A stretch of 64,000 nt of DNA from JACDAE01 sp963717195 (GCA_963717195.1 CAVQVR010000019.1:135514-199513); one strand, 5' to 3'; positions 17,496 through 26,505 are shown, numbered from the stretch's first letter. The notes: generated by a model not told the origin, from the sequence alone. Numbers and translations: made by a program.

Positions 17496-18515
17496 ATGAC
17501 AATACAAGAAGATCCTGCCAATCCATCGCGTAGCATTGATAAACCTGCAGGAGAGAACTTGAATCCGATCAAGGCTGTACCAACAGTTTCTCCCCAGCGT
17601 CAACCAATTGTGTTTTCTTTTCCCATCACCATCACGGGTGTCTCCAAGCGCTATCACGGGGCGAAGTCAGGGGTATGGGCGTTGCGCGACGTAGATTTGC
17701 GCATTGAGCCAGGTGTTTTTGGTTTGCTAGGGCGCAATGGTGCTGGCAAAACAACTTTACTCCAGATTATGGCAACGCTCCTCAATCCTACAAGTGGTAC
17801 TGTATTGATTGGTCCTTACGATACTCGCCGCGACCGTAGGACCATACGACGTCACCTAGGTTATCTTCCCCAGGAACACGGGTTTTACCCAACCCTCACT
17901 GTCGCGGAAACCCTGAGCTATCTGGCTGTCTTGAGCGGGCTTCAGCCTACGCGCCCGGCAATTGAGCATGCGCTGGAAGCAGTGGATCTGGTCGATCAAG
18001 CAAGGATGCGTGTCAATTCTCTGAGCGGAGGCATGCGCCGTCGCCTGGGCCTGGCTCAAGCGCTGCTCAACAATCCGGCTGTTCTGATTGTAGATGAGCC
18101 AACTGCTGGTCTTGATCCAGTGGAGCAGCAACGTTTTCGCAAGCTTCTAGGTACTCTGGGCGCACTTGGTGATCGTACCGTTATTCTCTCGACGCATATT
18201 GTTGCGGATGTAGCAATTGGAGCCAGTCATCTCGCGGTGCTGGAACAGGGCCATCTACTCTTCCAAGGGGCAGTTGCAGAGTTAACAGAGCGTGCAAGGG
18301 GAAACTCCTGGCTGTGGCGCACCACTCTCACCGAGATCGAAGCAGCCCAGCGGAGACAATCTGTCGTGGTCACGTCCCTAATCCCCATCGCTGGATCGAG
18401 TCAAGTGGTGGATGCGCGTGTGGTGGGTCAGCAGCCTGACCCTATGGCAATAGCACAGGAACCATCGCTGGAGGATGGATACTTTGCCTTACTTGGGAAG
18501 GAAGCAGAACAATGA
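17496..18515 (+). CDS. ABC transporter ATP-binding protein
   Basis: 339 residues. The nucleotide-binding domain starts near residue 46 (ITGVSKRYHGAKSGVWALRD). Walker A is GRNGAGKTT, the Q-loop YLPQEHGFY, the signature LSGGMRRRLG, Walker B VLIVDEPTAGLDP, and the switch histidine STHIV. The N-terminal 45 residues are a polar extension. The C-terminal tail lacks a known domain. Its stop overlaps the ATG of the following permease by four bases, so the two are translationally coupled, and a second permease follows. Together they form an ABC-2 type exporter. Confidence 0.93.
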   Translation: MTIQEDPANPSRSIDKPAGENLNPIKAVPTVSPQRQPIVFSFPITITGVSKRYHGAKSGVWALRDVDLRIEPGVFGLLGRNGAGKTTLLQIMATLLNPTSGTVLIGPYDTRRDRRTIRRHLGYLPQEHGFYPTLTVAETLSYLAVLSGLQPTRPAIEHALEAVDLVDQARMRVNSLSGGMRRRLGLAQALLNNPAVLIVDEPTAGLDPVEQQRFRKLLGTLGALGDRTVILSTHIVADVAIGASHLAVLEQGHLLFQGAVAELTERARGNSWLWRTTLTEIEAAQRRQSVVVTSLIPIAGSSQVVDARVVGQQPDPMAIAQEPSLEDGYFALLGKEAEQ

Positions 18516-20899
18516 ATCCAGGCAAAAACTCTTTCGGGCAGTCGGCGACCCCAATAGTTGCCAATAGCAAGTCGATGCTGGTCGCATTTCGAGCACATCT
18601 GGGAATCGTCGCAGTCGTAGCTCTGTACGAGATACGCCTACACCGGCGTTCCCCTGCCTTCTGGATTATCCAAGTCTTTTTTTTGTACGCTGCAGTAACT
18701 GCAGTAGTGTTTGAGGGTAGTCTAGCAGCAACGACTACTCCCGCAAGCGGGACAGCCAGCAGGGCCATTTTTCTCTCGTTTTTCTTCCTGCCCCTTCTTT
18801 TCTTTCGCACGTTTGATCGGGATCGAATGCGGCGTTTTCGCCCACTGCTCTGGAGCCGCACGATGACTCCAGCGGAGTATGCGTTGGGAAAGGTATTGGG
18901 CACGAGTTTACTGGGCGCGTGGCTCTCGTTTACGTTGCTCTTTATTGGATGGATCACGCTAGCTTTTGTCGGAGAGACCATTCCCCCACTACTGCTCTGG
19001 CTCTCGTTAATTCCGTTTGTCCTAGTAGCCCCAATACTAGCAGTTTGTCTCACGCTGTTTTGTATCAGTATAATACCACCACTCCTTGGAGCCTTGCTTA
19101 GCGTAATTTTGCTCTGTGGCCTGGATTTGTTCACACCTCAAACATTATTGCGGCTCAATCCGGGTGCATTGACCGATTTCTACTACGGACCCACACTGGG
19201 TTTCGGACCTGACCTGTCGTTGATGCTTGGTGAAACATTCTTTTTTCTCTCTGTTACGATATTGAGTTTGGGACTGCTTATGCTGTTCTTGCAGGTACGC
19301 GAACATCGTGGGGTAAGCTTGAAAGTGCATTGGTTGGGTTCAGCGGCCATAGTAGTAGTGGCAGTGACGATGTTACTATCTTCGTTTCTCCGCTTCCCAA
19401 CCAGTGCAACCTCTTACCAAGCACTTGGTCCCGCGCCAATGCCGCAAACTGGCACCGTCGACCACTATCAACTAGCGCTCACACTTGATCCAGACCATGG
19501 TGAACTAACAGGCCGCGCAATCTTTGCCCTTACTCTCACGCAACAGTCAACCATTCAGTTCTCGTTGGCGCTGAATCCTGGCTTGGCGGTTAGCCATGTC
19601 TTCTTCGCTCCGGCAAATATCTCACTGCCTTTTCGCTCGTCTCTCGGCTGGACCACAGTCGATGTGAGCAAACTATCGCCGGTTGCTCGCCAGCCTGTGA
19701 TCCTGACTATTCTTTATGCGGGACACCTGGAACTCGATCGCGATGACTACGCTCCGCAACCTTTCCCAGGCTTGCAAGTTTCTGGCTCTTCTTCTCTCTC
19801 GTTAGCATTATCCGGGATTCAGGATTACAGCGGGCCGGGGATCGCGTTTCTGGAAGGCGCTGGCGACTGGTATCCTCAGCCATGGCTGAAATCGGCAGCG
19901 ATTGTACAGGGCAATCGCCAGATCTTCGAGCACCTTTCGGTCCGGATACCCGCCTCTTTTCGCATTTTTTGCACGATGGGAATCGCCCATCTTTCACCAG
20001 ATGGGCAGTGGAAAGAACTGGACATGCGACTTGCAGGTCCATTACCATCAGCCTTCCTGGCTGCACTCGCAACTCCTGAACAGGAGATGATCCATGGTAG
20101 AGTCGTCTACTATCAGGGCTTACAGCCCTCAGGTATTGCAGCAGCAGCAGATAGTGCCTGGATGCAACAAATCCCCTTGCTTGACGCCTGGCTGGGTCCA
20201 ACAACTACAACCTGGGTAGGGGTGGTAGTACCTTTCATTAACCAGGTTGTGATTGGCCCAGGTCTGCTTCTGCTGCCAGACGCGCTGACTAGTGAGAGTG
20301 GAAGTGAGATTACTTCAGCATACTATACTTCGCAGACGGCACTGGCACGCACAGCCGCTGGGGAACTAGCCAAGGCGTGGTGGAGTAATGCAATTCAGGT
20401 GCATTCGCCCAACGCAGGTACCTTTTCTAATGTGCCTTCGTCGTTGCAAACTCCTGCTGGCCGCGTTATCTTGTTTACGAACGAGAGTCCCTTGTTAGAG
20501 ACTCTGGCAGCTTTCAGCGCGGGCGAGATCGCCAGTCGCATGCTGGGATCGGGCTTCGCCGCGCAGCAACTCATGACGTTGCGTAGACTTGCAGTATTGC
20601 TGAAAACTTTCTCCAATGAACCGGACAGAGTGCCAACTCCTGCTCAGATTGCCGAGAAAAATGCTCTCGAAACCCGGATAACATCTCTTGGCCTCATCAA
20701 TGTCAATCCCGATGCAGACCTAGCCCTCGTACATCTACAGAGCGAGTTAGGATTACCAGCTATGACTCATCTGCTTCATCAGTTCACTCGCGACTATGTC
20801 TACACATCTGCGACCTTACAGGACTTTATCAAAGTCGCCAGCTTAGCCCTTGGACATGATTTTGGGCCGGAGATCACACCGTATTTACTATCAGACTAA
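18512..20899 (+). CDS. ABC-2 permease fused to degenerate M1-peptidase-like ectodomain
   Basis: 795 residues. About residues 35-290 contain six or seven membrane segments of an ABC-2 permease. The remaining 500 residues form an extracytoplasmic region laid out like an M1 aminopeptidase: a beta-rich saddle (VDHYQLALTLDPDHGELTGR, similar to the M1 N-terminal domain), a GLLLLPDAL strand, and a helix GELAKAWW near residue 617 where active enzymes have HExxHxWW. Both zinc histidines are replaced (Gly and Lys), so it should be catalytically dead. The design recalls ABC/M1 fusion permeases in other bacteria. It may bind peptides outside the cell. Confidence 0.78.
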   Translation: MNPGKNSFGQSATPIVANSKSMLVAFRAHLGIVAVVALYEIRLHRRSPAFWIIQVFFLYAAVTAVVFEGSLAATTTPASGTASRAIFLSFFFLPLLFFRTFDRDRMRRFRPLLWSRTMTPAEYALGKVLGTSLLGAWLSFTLLFIGWITLAFVGETIPPLLLWLSLIPFVLVAPILAVCLTLFCISIIPPLLGALLSVILLCGLDLFTPQTLLRLNPGALTDFYYGPTLGFGPDLSLMLGETFFFLSVTILSLGLLMLFLQVREHRGVSLKVHWLGSAAIVVVAVTMLLSSFLRFPTSATSYQALGPAPMPQTGTVDHYQLALTLDPDHGELTGRAIFALTLTQQSTIQFSLALNPGLAVSHVFFAPANISLPFRSSLGWTTVDVSKLSPVARQPVILTILYAGHLELDRDDYAPQPFPGLQVSGSSSLSLALSGIQDYSGPGIAFLEGAGDWYPQPWLKSAAIVQGNRQIFEHLSVRIPASFRIFCTMGIAHLSPDGQWKELDMRLAGPLPSAFLAALATPEQEMIHGRVVYYQGLQPSGIAAAADSAWMQQIPLLDAWLGPTTTTWVGVVVPFINQVVIGPGLLLLPDALTSESGSEITSAYYTSQTALARTAAGELAKAWWSNAIQVHSPNAGTFSNVPSSLQTPAGRVILFTNESPLLETLAAFSAGEIASRMLGSGFAAQQLMTLRRLAVLLKTFSNEPDRVPTPAQIAEKNALETRITSLGLINVNPDADLALVHLQSELGLPAMTHLLHQFTRDYVYTSATLQDFIKVASLALGHDFGPEITPYLLSD

Positions 20900-20918
20900 C
20901 GAAGGATAAATTGTTTCT

Positions 20919-21665
20919 ATGAAAAAGAAGAATGAGGCGAAAAATTCCGTTGCTCGTTCCCCCTGGCTACCCTGGCTAGCCTACGAGGCACGCTTCGCTG
21001 TCTCATGGATCTGGCTCGTGCCCTTGGTCGGTGTGGGCGGAGCACTCTATCTTTTGAGCCGGAGTAGCAATCCTCCTTTTGCCTATCCAATTATGCTCTG
21101 TACTTCGCTGGAGTTTGCTTTTCCGGTACTTGGTTCCTTCCTCGTCATCCCGTTCCTCTCTAGAGAATGGGAAAGAGGCACGCTTACGCAACTGGCCTTG
21201 CATAAACCGCTTTTTCGCGTTTTACTGCTACGTCTCATGCTGTGCCTGGGCTATCTCATAATTCTCGCTGCCGTCGCTGCCGTTGTTAGTTTGTCCATAG
21301 TGCATACCTTGCCTGTTGGCTACAGCACGCTCCAGTGGGTGGGGACTGTATTGCTAGTCAGTATGGCTCCTACGCTCCTGCTGGCAGGATTGGCGCTTTT
21401 CTTGACCCACCTGTTCTGTAGTGCACTCTCTGGCTATCTACTCACGCTTGGATATTGGCTGCTCAATGTGATTGTCGGAACCATTTCGCGTTTGCAGATA
21501 TTGCGCTCTTATCTTCTGTTCAGTTGGACTTACCCACCAACCTCTGGAGCATTCAATTGGTTGAGCAGCAAGATACTTCTCTGTGGCATTGGACTCGCGA
21601 TAATTTTGCTACAAAATCCTCTGCTTGCAGAGGAAGCACGCCTGAGCAGCAATAAATGGGAATAG
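20919..21665 (+). CDS. ABC-2 type permease
   Basis: 248 residues with six hydrophobic segments and the ABC-2 layout, including the short cytoplasmic ...SREWERGTLTQLALHKP stretch after the second segment that is typical of the family. It follows the large permease by 19 bp and is preceded by a GAAGGA ribosome site. It is the third gene of the exporter operon, most likely the second half-channel. The substrate is unknown. Confidence 0.82.
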   Translation: MKKKNEAKNSVARSPWLPWLAYEARFAVSWIWLVPLVGVGGALYLLSRSSNPPFAYPIMLCTSLEFAFPVLGSFLVIPFLSREWERGTLTQLALHKPLFRVLLLRLMLCLGYLIILAAVAAVVSLSIVHTLPVGYSTLQWVGTVLLVSMAPTLLLAGLALFLTHLFCSALSGYLLTLGYWLLNVIVGTISRLQILRSYLLFSWTYPPTSGAFNWLSSKILLCGIGLAIILLQNPLLAEEARLSSNKWE

Positions 21666-21732
21666 GCAAGAGAGAAATACGAGCAGAGATGGTCATTTTG
21701 CTTTTCTTGCAAAAGAGAAAAGAATGCAAAAA

Positions 21733-21781
21733 CAAGAAAATGGACAAAAAGAGTCTCGCTCTCTTTTTGTCCATTTTCTTG
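21733..21781. terminator. 21-bp perfect hairpin closing the ABC operon
   Basis: CAAGAAAATGGACAAAAAGAG-type arm 21733-21753 pairs perfectly with 21761-21781 across a 7-nt loop, 68 bp after the last permease. The arms contain A- and T-tracts, so RNA from either strand can form a terminator-like stem. Confidence 0.6.
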
Positions 21782-21807
21782 TGACGCGCAGCGGTCGGGA
21801 AGGAAAA

Positions 21808-21938
21808 GCTGGTATGTCCTGCCCTTGTATGGATTACTCACATCGTGACCGGCGAAGGACAGGACATACTAGCTCTGGAAACAGAGTCATGATGGGTTCC
21901 CAAAGAGAATGTCAGGTCACGATGTGAGTAATCCATAC
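21808..21938. repeat. Nested inverted repeats, 131 bp
   Basis: GTATGGATTACTCACATCGT... at 21827-21850 is perfectly complementary over 24 bp to 21915-21938. A second, interleaved pair (about 21808-21826 and 21855-21873, GTATGTCCTG/CAGGACATAC core) forms a competing hairpin. Such mutually exclusive stems suggest a mobile palindromic element or a structured RNA. The rest of the gap to the rpsU promoter contains one 57-codon startless frame but no supported gene. Confidence 0.55.
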
Positions 21939-22217
21939 AGTGACGTCCCTACCCCGTTCCCCCTAAAGGAGTGAGACTTGAGCCAATTCCGTCAAGTATG
22001 TTGACAATTAAATATTTTCAGACCCTTCCGCAAGGTTAGTGGTCTGATCGAGTAAAGTTCCGATCATCAAACAACAAGGAATTTTACAGCCAACAAGCCA
22101 GAAAACCCTGCATTTTGAAACTAAGGATGAAGGACTTCCCCTTGATGAAGGAAGAACCCTCGTGTATTTCTACCGGGGAAGGCCAGTCAAGTGGACAATA
22201 ACATCAGTAGAACTACC

Positions 22218-22246
22218 TTGACACAGTGATATGACTGCACTATAAT
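22218..22246 (+). promoter_or_regulatory. Consensus sigma70 promoter of the rpsU cluster
   Basis: TTGACA (22218-22223) and TATAAT (22241-22246) are both perfect and 17 bp apart, about 90 bp upstream of rpsU. A strong promoter fits a ribosomal protein gene. Confidence 0.8.
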
Positions 22247-22334
22247 TTTTTCGCAGGTCCACGCAAATAGGTAAATACAGCTACCATACCCATCTTGCCC
22301 GCGTAAAATTGGCCCGGAGAGGGGGAAATTCTGA

Positions 22335-22517
22335 TTGTCGGAAGTTAAAATCAGCGAACACGAGTCGTTTGAAAGCGCATTAAAACGCTTTAATCGTAAG
22401 ATACAACAGGACGGCATCCTCGCCGAGGCACGCCGCCATGCGTACTATGAGACGCCCGCCGCTAAGCGTAAGAGAAAAGAAGCTGCTCGCAGACGCAAAA
22501 TCGCTCGCCGAGGCTAG
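22335..22517 (+). CDS. rpsU: 30S ribosomal protein S21
   Basis: 60 residues, very basic. The family pattern is clear: FESALKRFNRKIQQDGILAE followed by RRHAYYETPAAKRKRKEAARRRK. S21 sits on the 30S platform near the anti-Shine-Dalgarno region. Translation starts at TTG 22335, preceded by a GGAGAGGGGG tract. It is the first gene after the consensus promoter, and a terminator-like hairpin separates it from ybeY, which would make rpsU more abundant than the downstream genes. Confidence 0.93.
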   Translation: MSEVKISEHESFESALKRFNRKIQQDGILAEARRHAYYETPAAKRKRKEAARRRKIARRG

Positions 22518-22528
22518 GACGAATGCTC

Positions 22529-22565
22529 AGGGCACCTCAACTACGGGGTGCCCTACATATTTTTT
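22529..22565 (+). terminator. Attenuating terminator between rpsU and ybeY
   Basis: AGGGCACC (22529-22536) pairs with GGTGCCCT (22547-22554) and is followed within six bases by TTTTTT. It ends 16 bp before the ybeY start, so read-through would be needed for the downstream genes. Confidence 0.65.
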
Positions 22566-22580
22566 ATCGGAGTTTGATGC

Positions 22581-23141
22581 ATGCAAGAACATCCTCTAGT
22601 AGAGTTATATATTACCATTAATGATAGCGCACAATACGCTACCATCGAAAAACTGCTCGCTTCCGTCAATATCGACCAGGTGATTTTGCTGACATTACAA
22701 GCGGTCGGTATCTTCCAACAGGTTATGTTGACAGTGCTCATTACAGACGATGAAGGGATTCGTGAAATGAATACGCAATATCGCCAGCAGGATAAACCTA
22801 CCGACGTGCTTTCATTTCCCCTGCTCGAAAAACCACTGGTGGATGCACCCGCCGACCAGCTATGGAGCGTACAGAGCGACGATACACAACCAACACAAAT
22901 GACGCCCGACTTCGTCACCCCACCTGGTATGGTTACCAATCTGGGTGATATCGTTATGTCATGGCCCACGCTTGTGAACCAGGCGGCGGAGGCCGGTCAC
23001 AGCTCGCTTTACGAACTCCTCTACCTGCTCTCCCATGGCGTGCTGCACCTCGTTGGCTATGACGATCATACTGAGGCCGGTTATCAGGCCATGGTGAGCA
23101 TTCAGGAAGCAGTTCTGCGCGCGACTGGACAAAAGGCTTAA
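22581..23141 (+). CDS. ybeY: Endoribonuclease YbeY (rRNA maturation factor)
   Basis: 186 residues; a single-strand-specific RNase involved in 16S rRNA 3' end maturation and ribosome quality control. The zinc motif is HGVLHLVGYDDHTE, matching the family's HGxLHLxGYDH with one extra Asp, preceded by LGDIVMSWP. The substrate-fold segment REMNTQYRQQDKPTDVLSFP is also typical. It has an insertion of about 25 residues before LGDIV compared with short forms. It lies between rpsU and the diacylglycerol-kinase gene, an arrangement seen in many bacteria. Confidence 0.92.
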   Translation: MQEHPLVELYITINDSAQYATIEKLLASVNIDQVILLTLQAVGIFQQVMLTVLITDDEGIREMNTQYRQQDKPTDVLSFPLLEKPLVDAPADQLWSVQSDDTQPTQMTPDFVTPPGMVTNLGDIVMSWPTLVNQAAEAGHSSLYELLYLLSHGVLHLVGYDDHTEAGYQAMVSIQEAVLRATGQKA

Positions 23142-23146
23142 CTACT

Positions 23147-23576
23147 ATGGGTCTGCCACCGCAACCTCCTACGCCTCCCGGGCGTCGACCGCCTCCCAAC
23201 ACTGAGTGGGGGAAATTTATTGCGGGATTTGCATATGCATTTCAAGGACTGGGATACGCGTTCCGCACACAGCGGAACATTCGCGTTCATGCCACGGTCG
23301 CTGCACTGGCGATAATCCTGGGCACCGTTCTCCGTATCTCGGCCATCGAGTTCGCTATGGTTTTCATCGCAATTACAAGCGTCTTTATTGCTGAGATGTT
23401 CAACACCGTCATAGAAACTCTGTATTGATCTCTCCACTCCCCAGTATCATCCCCTGGCAAAGATAGCAAAGGATGTTGCGGCAGGTGCCGTCCTGCTAAG
23501 TGCCTTTATCGCCATCATCATTGGCCTGTTTATATTTGGGCCACACCTGTGGGTGCTTATCAACAGGCATTTCTAG
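23147..23576 (+). pseudogene. dgkA: Diacylglycerol/undecaprenol kinase, frameshifted
   Basis: The first frame gives 93 residues and stops at 23428 right after AEMFNTVIETLY. The next frame continues the family sequence without loss: DLSTPQYHPLAKIAKDVAAG, then a third membrane helix, ending at 23576. Removing one T within CTGTATTGAT (about 23423-23426) restores a protein of about 142 residues, the normal DgkA size. The catalytic glutamate motif is in the first part; the conserved KIAKD(V)AAG block and last helix are in the second. So this is either a recent inactivating insertion, a sequence error, or less likely a +1 frameshift site. The enzyme phosphorylates membrane diacylglycerol or undecaprenol. 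Confidence 0.82.
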
Positions 23577-23605
23577 CATTTTATACAGGATTCCTCGGGC
23601 GCGGC

Positions 23606-23629
23606 GGGCGCGATAAATCGGGCCCCTAC
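23606..23629 (-). repeat. Dispersed stop-codon repeat, copy A
   Basis: On the minus strand this reads GTAGGGGCCCGATTTATCGC plus GCCC; its TAG is the stop codon of efp. Related copies lie at 25629, 42523, 44941, 44996 and 60334. Confidence 0.6.
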
Positions 23630-24195
23630 TTCACGCGCTCAACATATTTTCCCGTGCGGGTATCAATGCGGATCTTATCACCGGGATTCACAAACAGGGG
23701 CACGTTAACGACTGCACCACTCTCTAGCGTTGCCGGTTTCGTCACGTTGTTCGCGGTATCACCACGCACCCCTGGCTCGGCGCTCTCTACTGTCAGTTCG
23801 AGAAAATTAGGTAACTCGATAGCGATTATTGTTTCTCCATCAACCAGCATCTCAACCACATCCTGCTCCTTGAGAAACTTCACCCCATCGCCTAGACGCT
23901 CTTTCTCCACGGGCTGCTGATCAAAAGTTTCGGTGTTCATAAAGATGTAGTTATCATCGCTATCGACATAAAGGAACTGCCAGTTCTGGTGCTCCACGCG
24001 GACTAATTCAACCTCTTCTGAGGCGTTGAAACGTTGCTCCAGAATTCTCCCGTTTTTCACGTTTTTCAAGCGCACTTGATAGAACGCACGCCAGTTACCA
24101 GGGGTGATATGGTCTATCTTTTGAATAGTATAAAGGACATTGTTGTAACGAATTACCATACCGTTATAGAAATCTGTAGGGGTTATTGTTGCCAC
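23626..24195 (-). CDS. efp: Translation elongation factor P
   Basis: 189 residues from a GTG at 24195, nine bases after AAAGGTG; a GTG four codons upstream is less well placed. Three beta-barrel domains: the KOW-like N-terminal domain (DFYNGMVIRYNNVLY), the middle EFP domain and the C-terminal OB domain (VNVPLFVNPGDKIRIDTRTG, the EF-P signature). EF-P rescues ribosomes stalled at polyproline. The tip loop reads TPGNWRAF, so position 34, a modified lysine in E. coli, is asparagine; lysyl modification of the usual type is not possible there. The stop codon is supplied by a dispersed repeat. Confidence 0.93.
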   Translation of the reverse strand: MATITPTDFYNGMVIRYNNVLYTIQKIDHITPGNWRAFYQVRLKNVKNGRILEQRFNASEEVELVRVEHQNWQFLYVDSDDNYIFMNTETFDQQPVEKERLGDGVKFLKEQDVVEMLVDGETIIAIELPNFLELTVESAEPGVRGDTANNVTKPATLESGAVVNVPLFVNPGDKIRIDTRTGKYVERVK

Positions 24196-24382
24196 GTATA
24201 ATGCCACCTTTCTGCTTTAGAAATACGATATCCTTTACCAATGTCAATAGCCTTCAATTCACCGTTCCTAATCCATGTACAAACAGTTTCAGTAGACAAT
24301 CCCGTTACGAAAATCGGCTGTTGTTGAACTACCCAATGGAGTCTCTCCTCTCAACTTCTTCGACACCGCAGGTTTCTACGGC

Positions 24383-25438
24383 CTACAATGCTCGTTCCGT
24401 GACAAAAATACTGGCCGGTAATCCCAGCACGACGAGCACGACTTTTTTCAAAATCTTCCAACCAGCCTCGTGCAGAGCCGCATTCCAGAGACGATCCTCG
24501 CTGGTGAGCGTGACCATCAATCCGCCAGAAGCAAGGACACGGCCAAACTCCTGGATGAGCACTGCATAAAGCTCTTCATTTGTTTCATGAGAACCGATCT
24601 GCTTACCAAAGGGCAAGTTAGTCAGAATACGCGTTACGCTTGCATCGTCAAGTGGCAATGTACGTGCATCCCATGCACGCAGAGTCGCAACCACATCAGC
24701 ATTTCTAGCATTGCGACGCGCCATCCCTACCGCTTCATCCTGAATATCGCCCCCAATCAAGCGATCAAATGGGGCCATTAATCCACGCTCGACCAGAAGT
24801 GTGCCAGCACCACAGAGCGGGTCGAGCACAATATCTTGATCGGTTGGATTCGATAACCGACTCATAGCGGCTGCAATTGTTGGTCGCAACGAAGCCGGGA
24901 GATGCTCACGCTTATATTCCCGGTGCCGCATCGTTGCATCGCTCAAGCGAACTCCAATCAAGAGTTCACTTCCACTAAGCCAGAGCCAGATTTCCATATC
25001 GGCGTCATCTTTGACCTGGCGCATAGAGCGTGGCAACGCACGCTGCAAAGCATTAGTGATAGCACGACCAGCATCGACACGCCGAAAATCGTGCGAGCCA
25101 GACTTTTGACTTACCACGCGCCATGTCTCGGGTGGCACCCCACCATGAGCTCGACGCCACCTCTTTAGAGCAGAGGGGATATCGGCGTTCAACGTGGCAC
25201 TGTGGAGCACCCGTAAAGCATCCGGTCCGTGCCCCAGGCCCTTCACATGAGCCAGAGCGAAAAAAACATCCTCAACGGTGCGTAATTCCAGTAGCTTCTC
25301 AGGAGTTGCGGTAGTACGAAACAACGCAATCCCGCGTGCAAACTTGACCAACTCAGCATCGGGGATCTGCTCACGAACCTCGCTAAATGCTACTGTTTCC
25401 AGCCCCGGCATGGTCATTACATAAAAAAGATGCGACAT
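24383..25438 (-). CDS. THUMP-domain RNA methyltransferase
   Basis: 351 residues. The N-terminal half (about 1-160) resembles a ferredoxin-like plus THUMP RNA-binding region. The C-terminal half is a class I SAM-dependent methyltransferase: motif I DPLCGAGTLLVE near residue 206 and motif IV TNLPFG near residue 272, as in Trm14/TrmN and related tRNA guanine-N2 methyltransferases. It most likely methylates tRNA or 23S rRNA guanine; the exact target cannot be fixed from sequence. It lies upstream of efp on the same strand, with a gap of 175 bp. Confidence 0.82.
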   Translation of the reverse strand: MSHLFYVMTMPGLETVAFSEVREQIPDAELVKFARGIALFRTTATPEKLLELRTVEDVFFALAHVKGLGHGPDALRVLHSATLNADIPSALKRWRRAHGGVPPETWRVVSQKSGSHDFRRVDAGRAITNALQRALPRSMRQVKDDADMEIWLWLSGSELLIGVRLSDATMRHREYKREHLPASLRPTIAAAMSRLSNPTDQDIVLDPLCGAGTLLVERGLMAPFDRLIGGDIQDEAVGMARRNARNADVVATLRAWDARTLPLDDASVTRILTNLPFGKQIGSHETNEELYAVLIQEFGRVLASGGLMVTLTSEDRLWNAALHEAGWKILKKVVLVVLGLPASIFVTERAL

Positions 25439-25628
25439 CCACCTGCAATTTCTTCTTCAACCGGTATGGACGATACAGCAAATAGAGAGTTTTGTGTCGG
25501 TCCCAATACCGTCATTTTTTTAAGCAAAAAGCACGTTTATGGTCATGCTTCCCGCCGTCTTCCAACGTGCAATGATAGCACAGACCACCTGATATCGCAA
25601 TCTCTTCTGTGCAGGCATCCGTGAAGAC

Positions 25629-25665
25629 GGGCTTATAAATCGCGCCCCTACAATCGCGCCCCTGC
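25629..25665 (-). repeat. Dispersed repeat, copy B (one and a half units)
   Basis: Minus strand: CAGGGGCGCGATT followed by TAGGGGCGCGATTTATAAGC. It ends nine bases past the stop of the HEAT-like gene and is the only copy with a tandem half unit. Confidence 0.5.
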
Positions 25666-25673
25666 ACAGAACA

Positions 25674-26471
25674 TCAAGCAAGGAGATTGGATACAACACG
25701 AGCATCCTCAACAAATTTTGCCAGGCGCTTCTTATTTAAGTTCTCACGCAATATCCACCTGATATCGCTATCGTTCCAGGTAGCACACTCACGCATCAAG
25801 GCAAAGCCCTGCTCCGGAGCGGAAACAGTGATCACACTTAACGTAAAACCCAATGTACGTTTTAATGTCCGAAAATCCTCACCTTTACGTCCATCGATGG
25901 GCGCATGATGCAGACGCTCCAGAATGATATGCTGTAACTGCAAGGCTGTAGCCAGTATATCCGGCATATACAGCAACGTCTCTTCAGCAATCGTCGTGAT
26001 CGCGGCACATTGTTGCCAGTAGTTCCCTTCGCTGGCTAAATACATAAGATGTTCGCCAGTTTCGTCAGGGACCGAGGCCAGGAGATGCTGATAGGCAGTC
26101 GCTACCCCCCGCCGTACGCGCCAGTGTGGGCTACAAGCATAACGACCAAGCAATTCGAACGTTTCTGCCTGCCAACCACGTTGTAAAGCTGCGCAGGCGC
26201 CAGAAGCGACAAGGCCACAAATCATGACAAACTCCGCTGGTGTATTGCTCACCACTTTTTGGGAGTCGCCATTGGTAAAATAATTCGTAAGAAATCGTAC
26301 CGCATCAGGATGCCGGGAGACGGATGCTGCAAGAAGATAACTTACATCATTCGCAAGTTCCATATTTGCACGTGCTCCTGGCAGCCGACCATTCTCACGC
26401 AGATAGAACTCTAGAGGCCGTTGACTACCTTTCAACGCCCTCTCTACCAGAGAAGATAGAGTGTCGTGCAT
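25674..26471 (-). CDS. HEAT-like repeat protein (DNA alkylation repair-like)
   Basis: 265 residues from an ATG at 26471, eight bases after AAGGAAG. It is all-helical, with successive helix pairs such as WRVRRGVATAYQHLLASVPD and NYWQQCAAITTIAEETLLYM, and ends DIRWILRENLNKKRLAK, a pattern that recalls the end of AlkD-like HEAT proteins. It lacks the clear catalytic Trp/Asp context needed to call an AlkD glycosylase, so only a HEAT-type binding protein is supported. It is soluble. A nine-base hairpin lies in its upstream region. Confidence 0.6.
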   Translation of the reverse strand: MHDTLSSLVERALKGSQRPLEFYLRENGRLPGARANMELANDVSYLLAASVSRHPDAVRFLTNYFTNGDSQKVVSNTPAEFVMICGLVASGACAALQRGWQAETFELLGRYACSPHWRVRRGVATAYQHLLASVPDETGEHLMYLASEGNYWQQCAAITTIAEETLLYMPDILATALQLQHIILERLHHAPIDGRKGEDFRTLKRTLGFTLSVITVSAPEQGFALMRECATWNDSDIRWILRENLNKKRLAKFVEDARVVSNLLA

Positions 26472-26505
26472 GCTTACACTTCCTTGCACCCATAAAAAAC
26501 TGCGT

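Noticed and set aside
22048..22221. 57-codon startless frame with protein-like sequence (GRTLVYFYRGRPVKWTI)
   Set aside because: No start codon or ribosome site and it ends inside the rpsU promoter; at most a remnant of an unknown gene.
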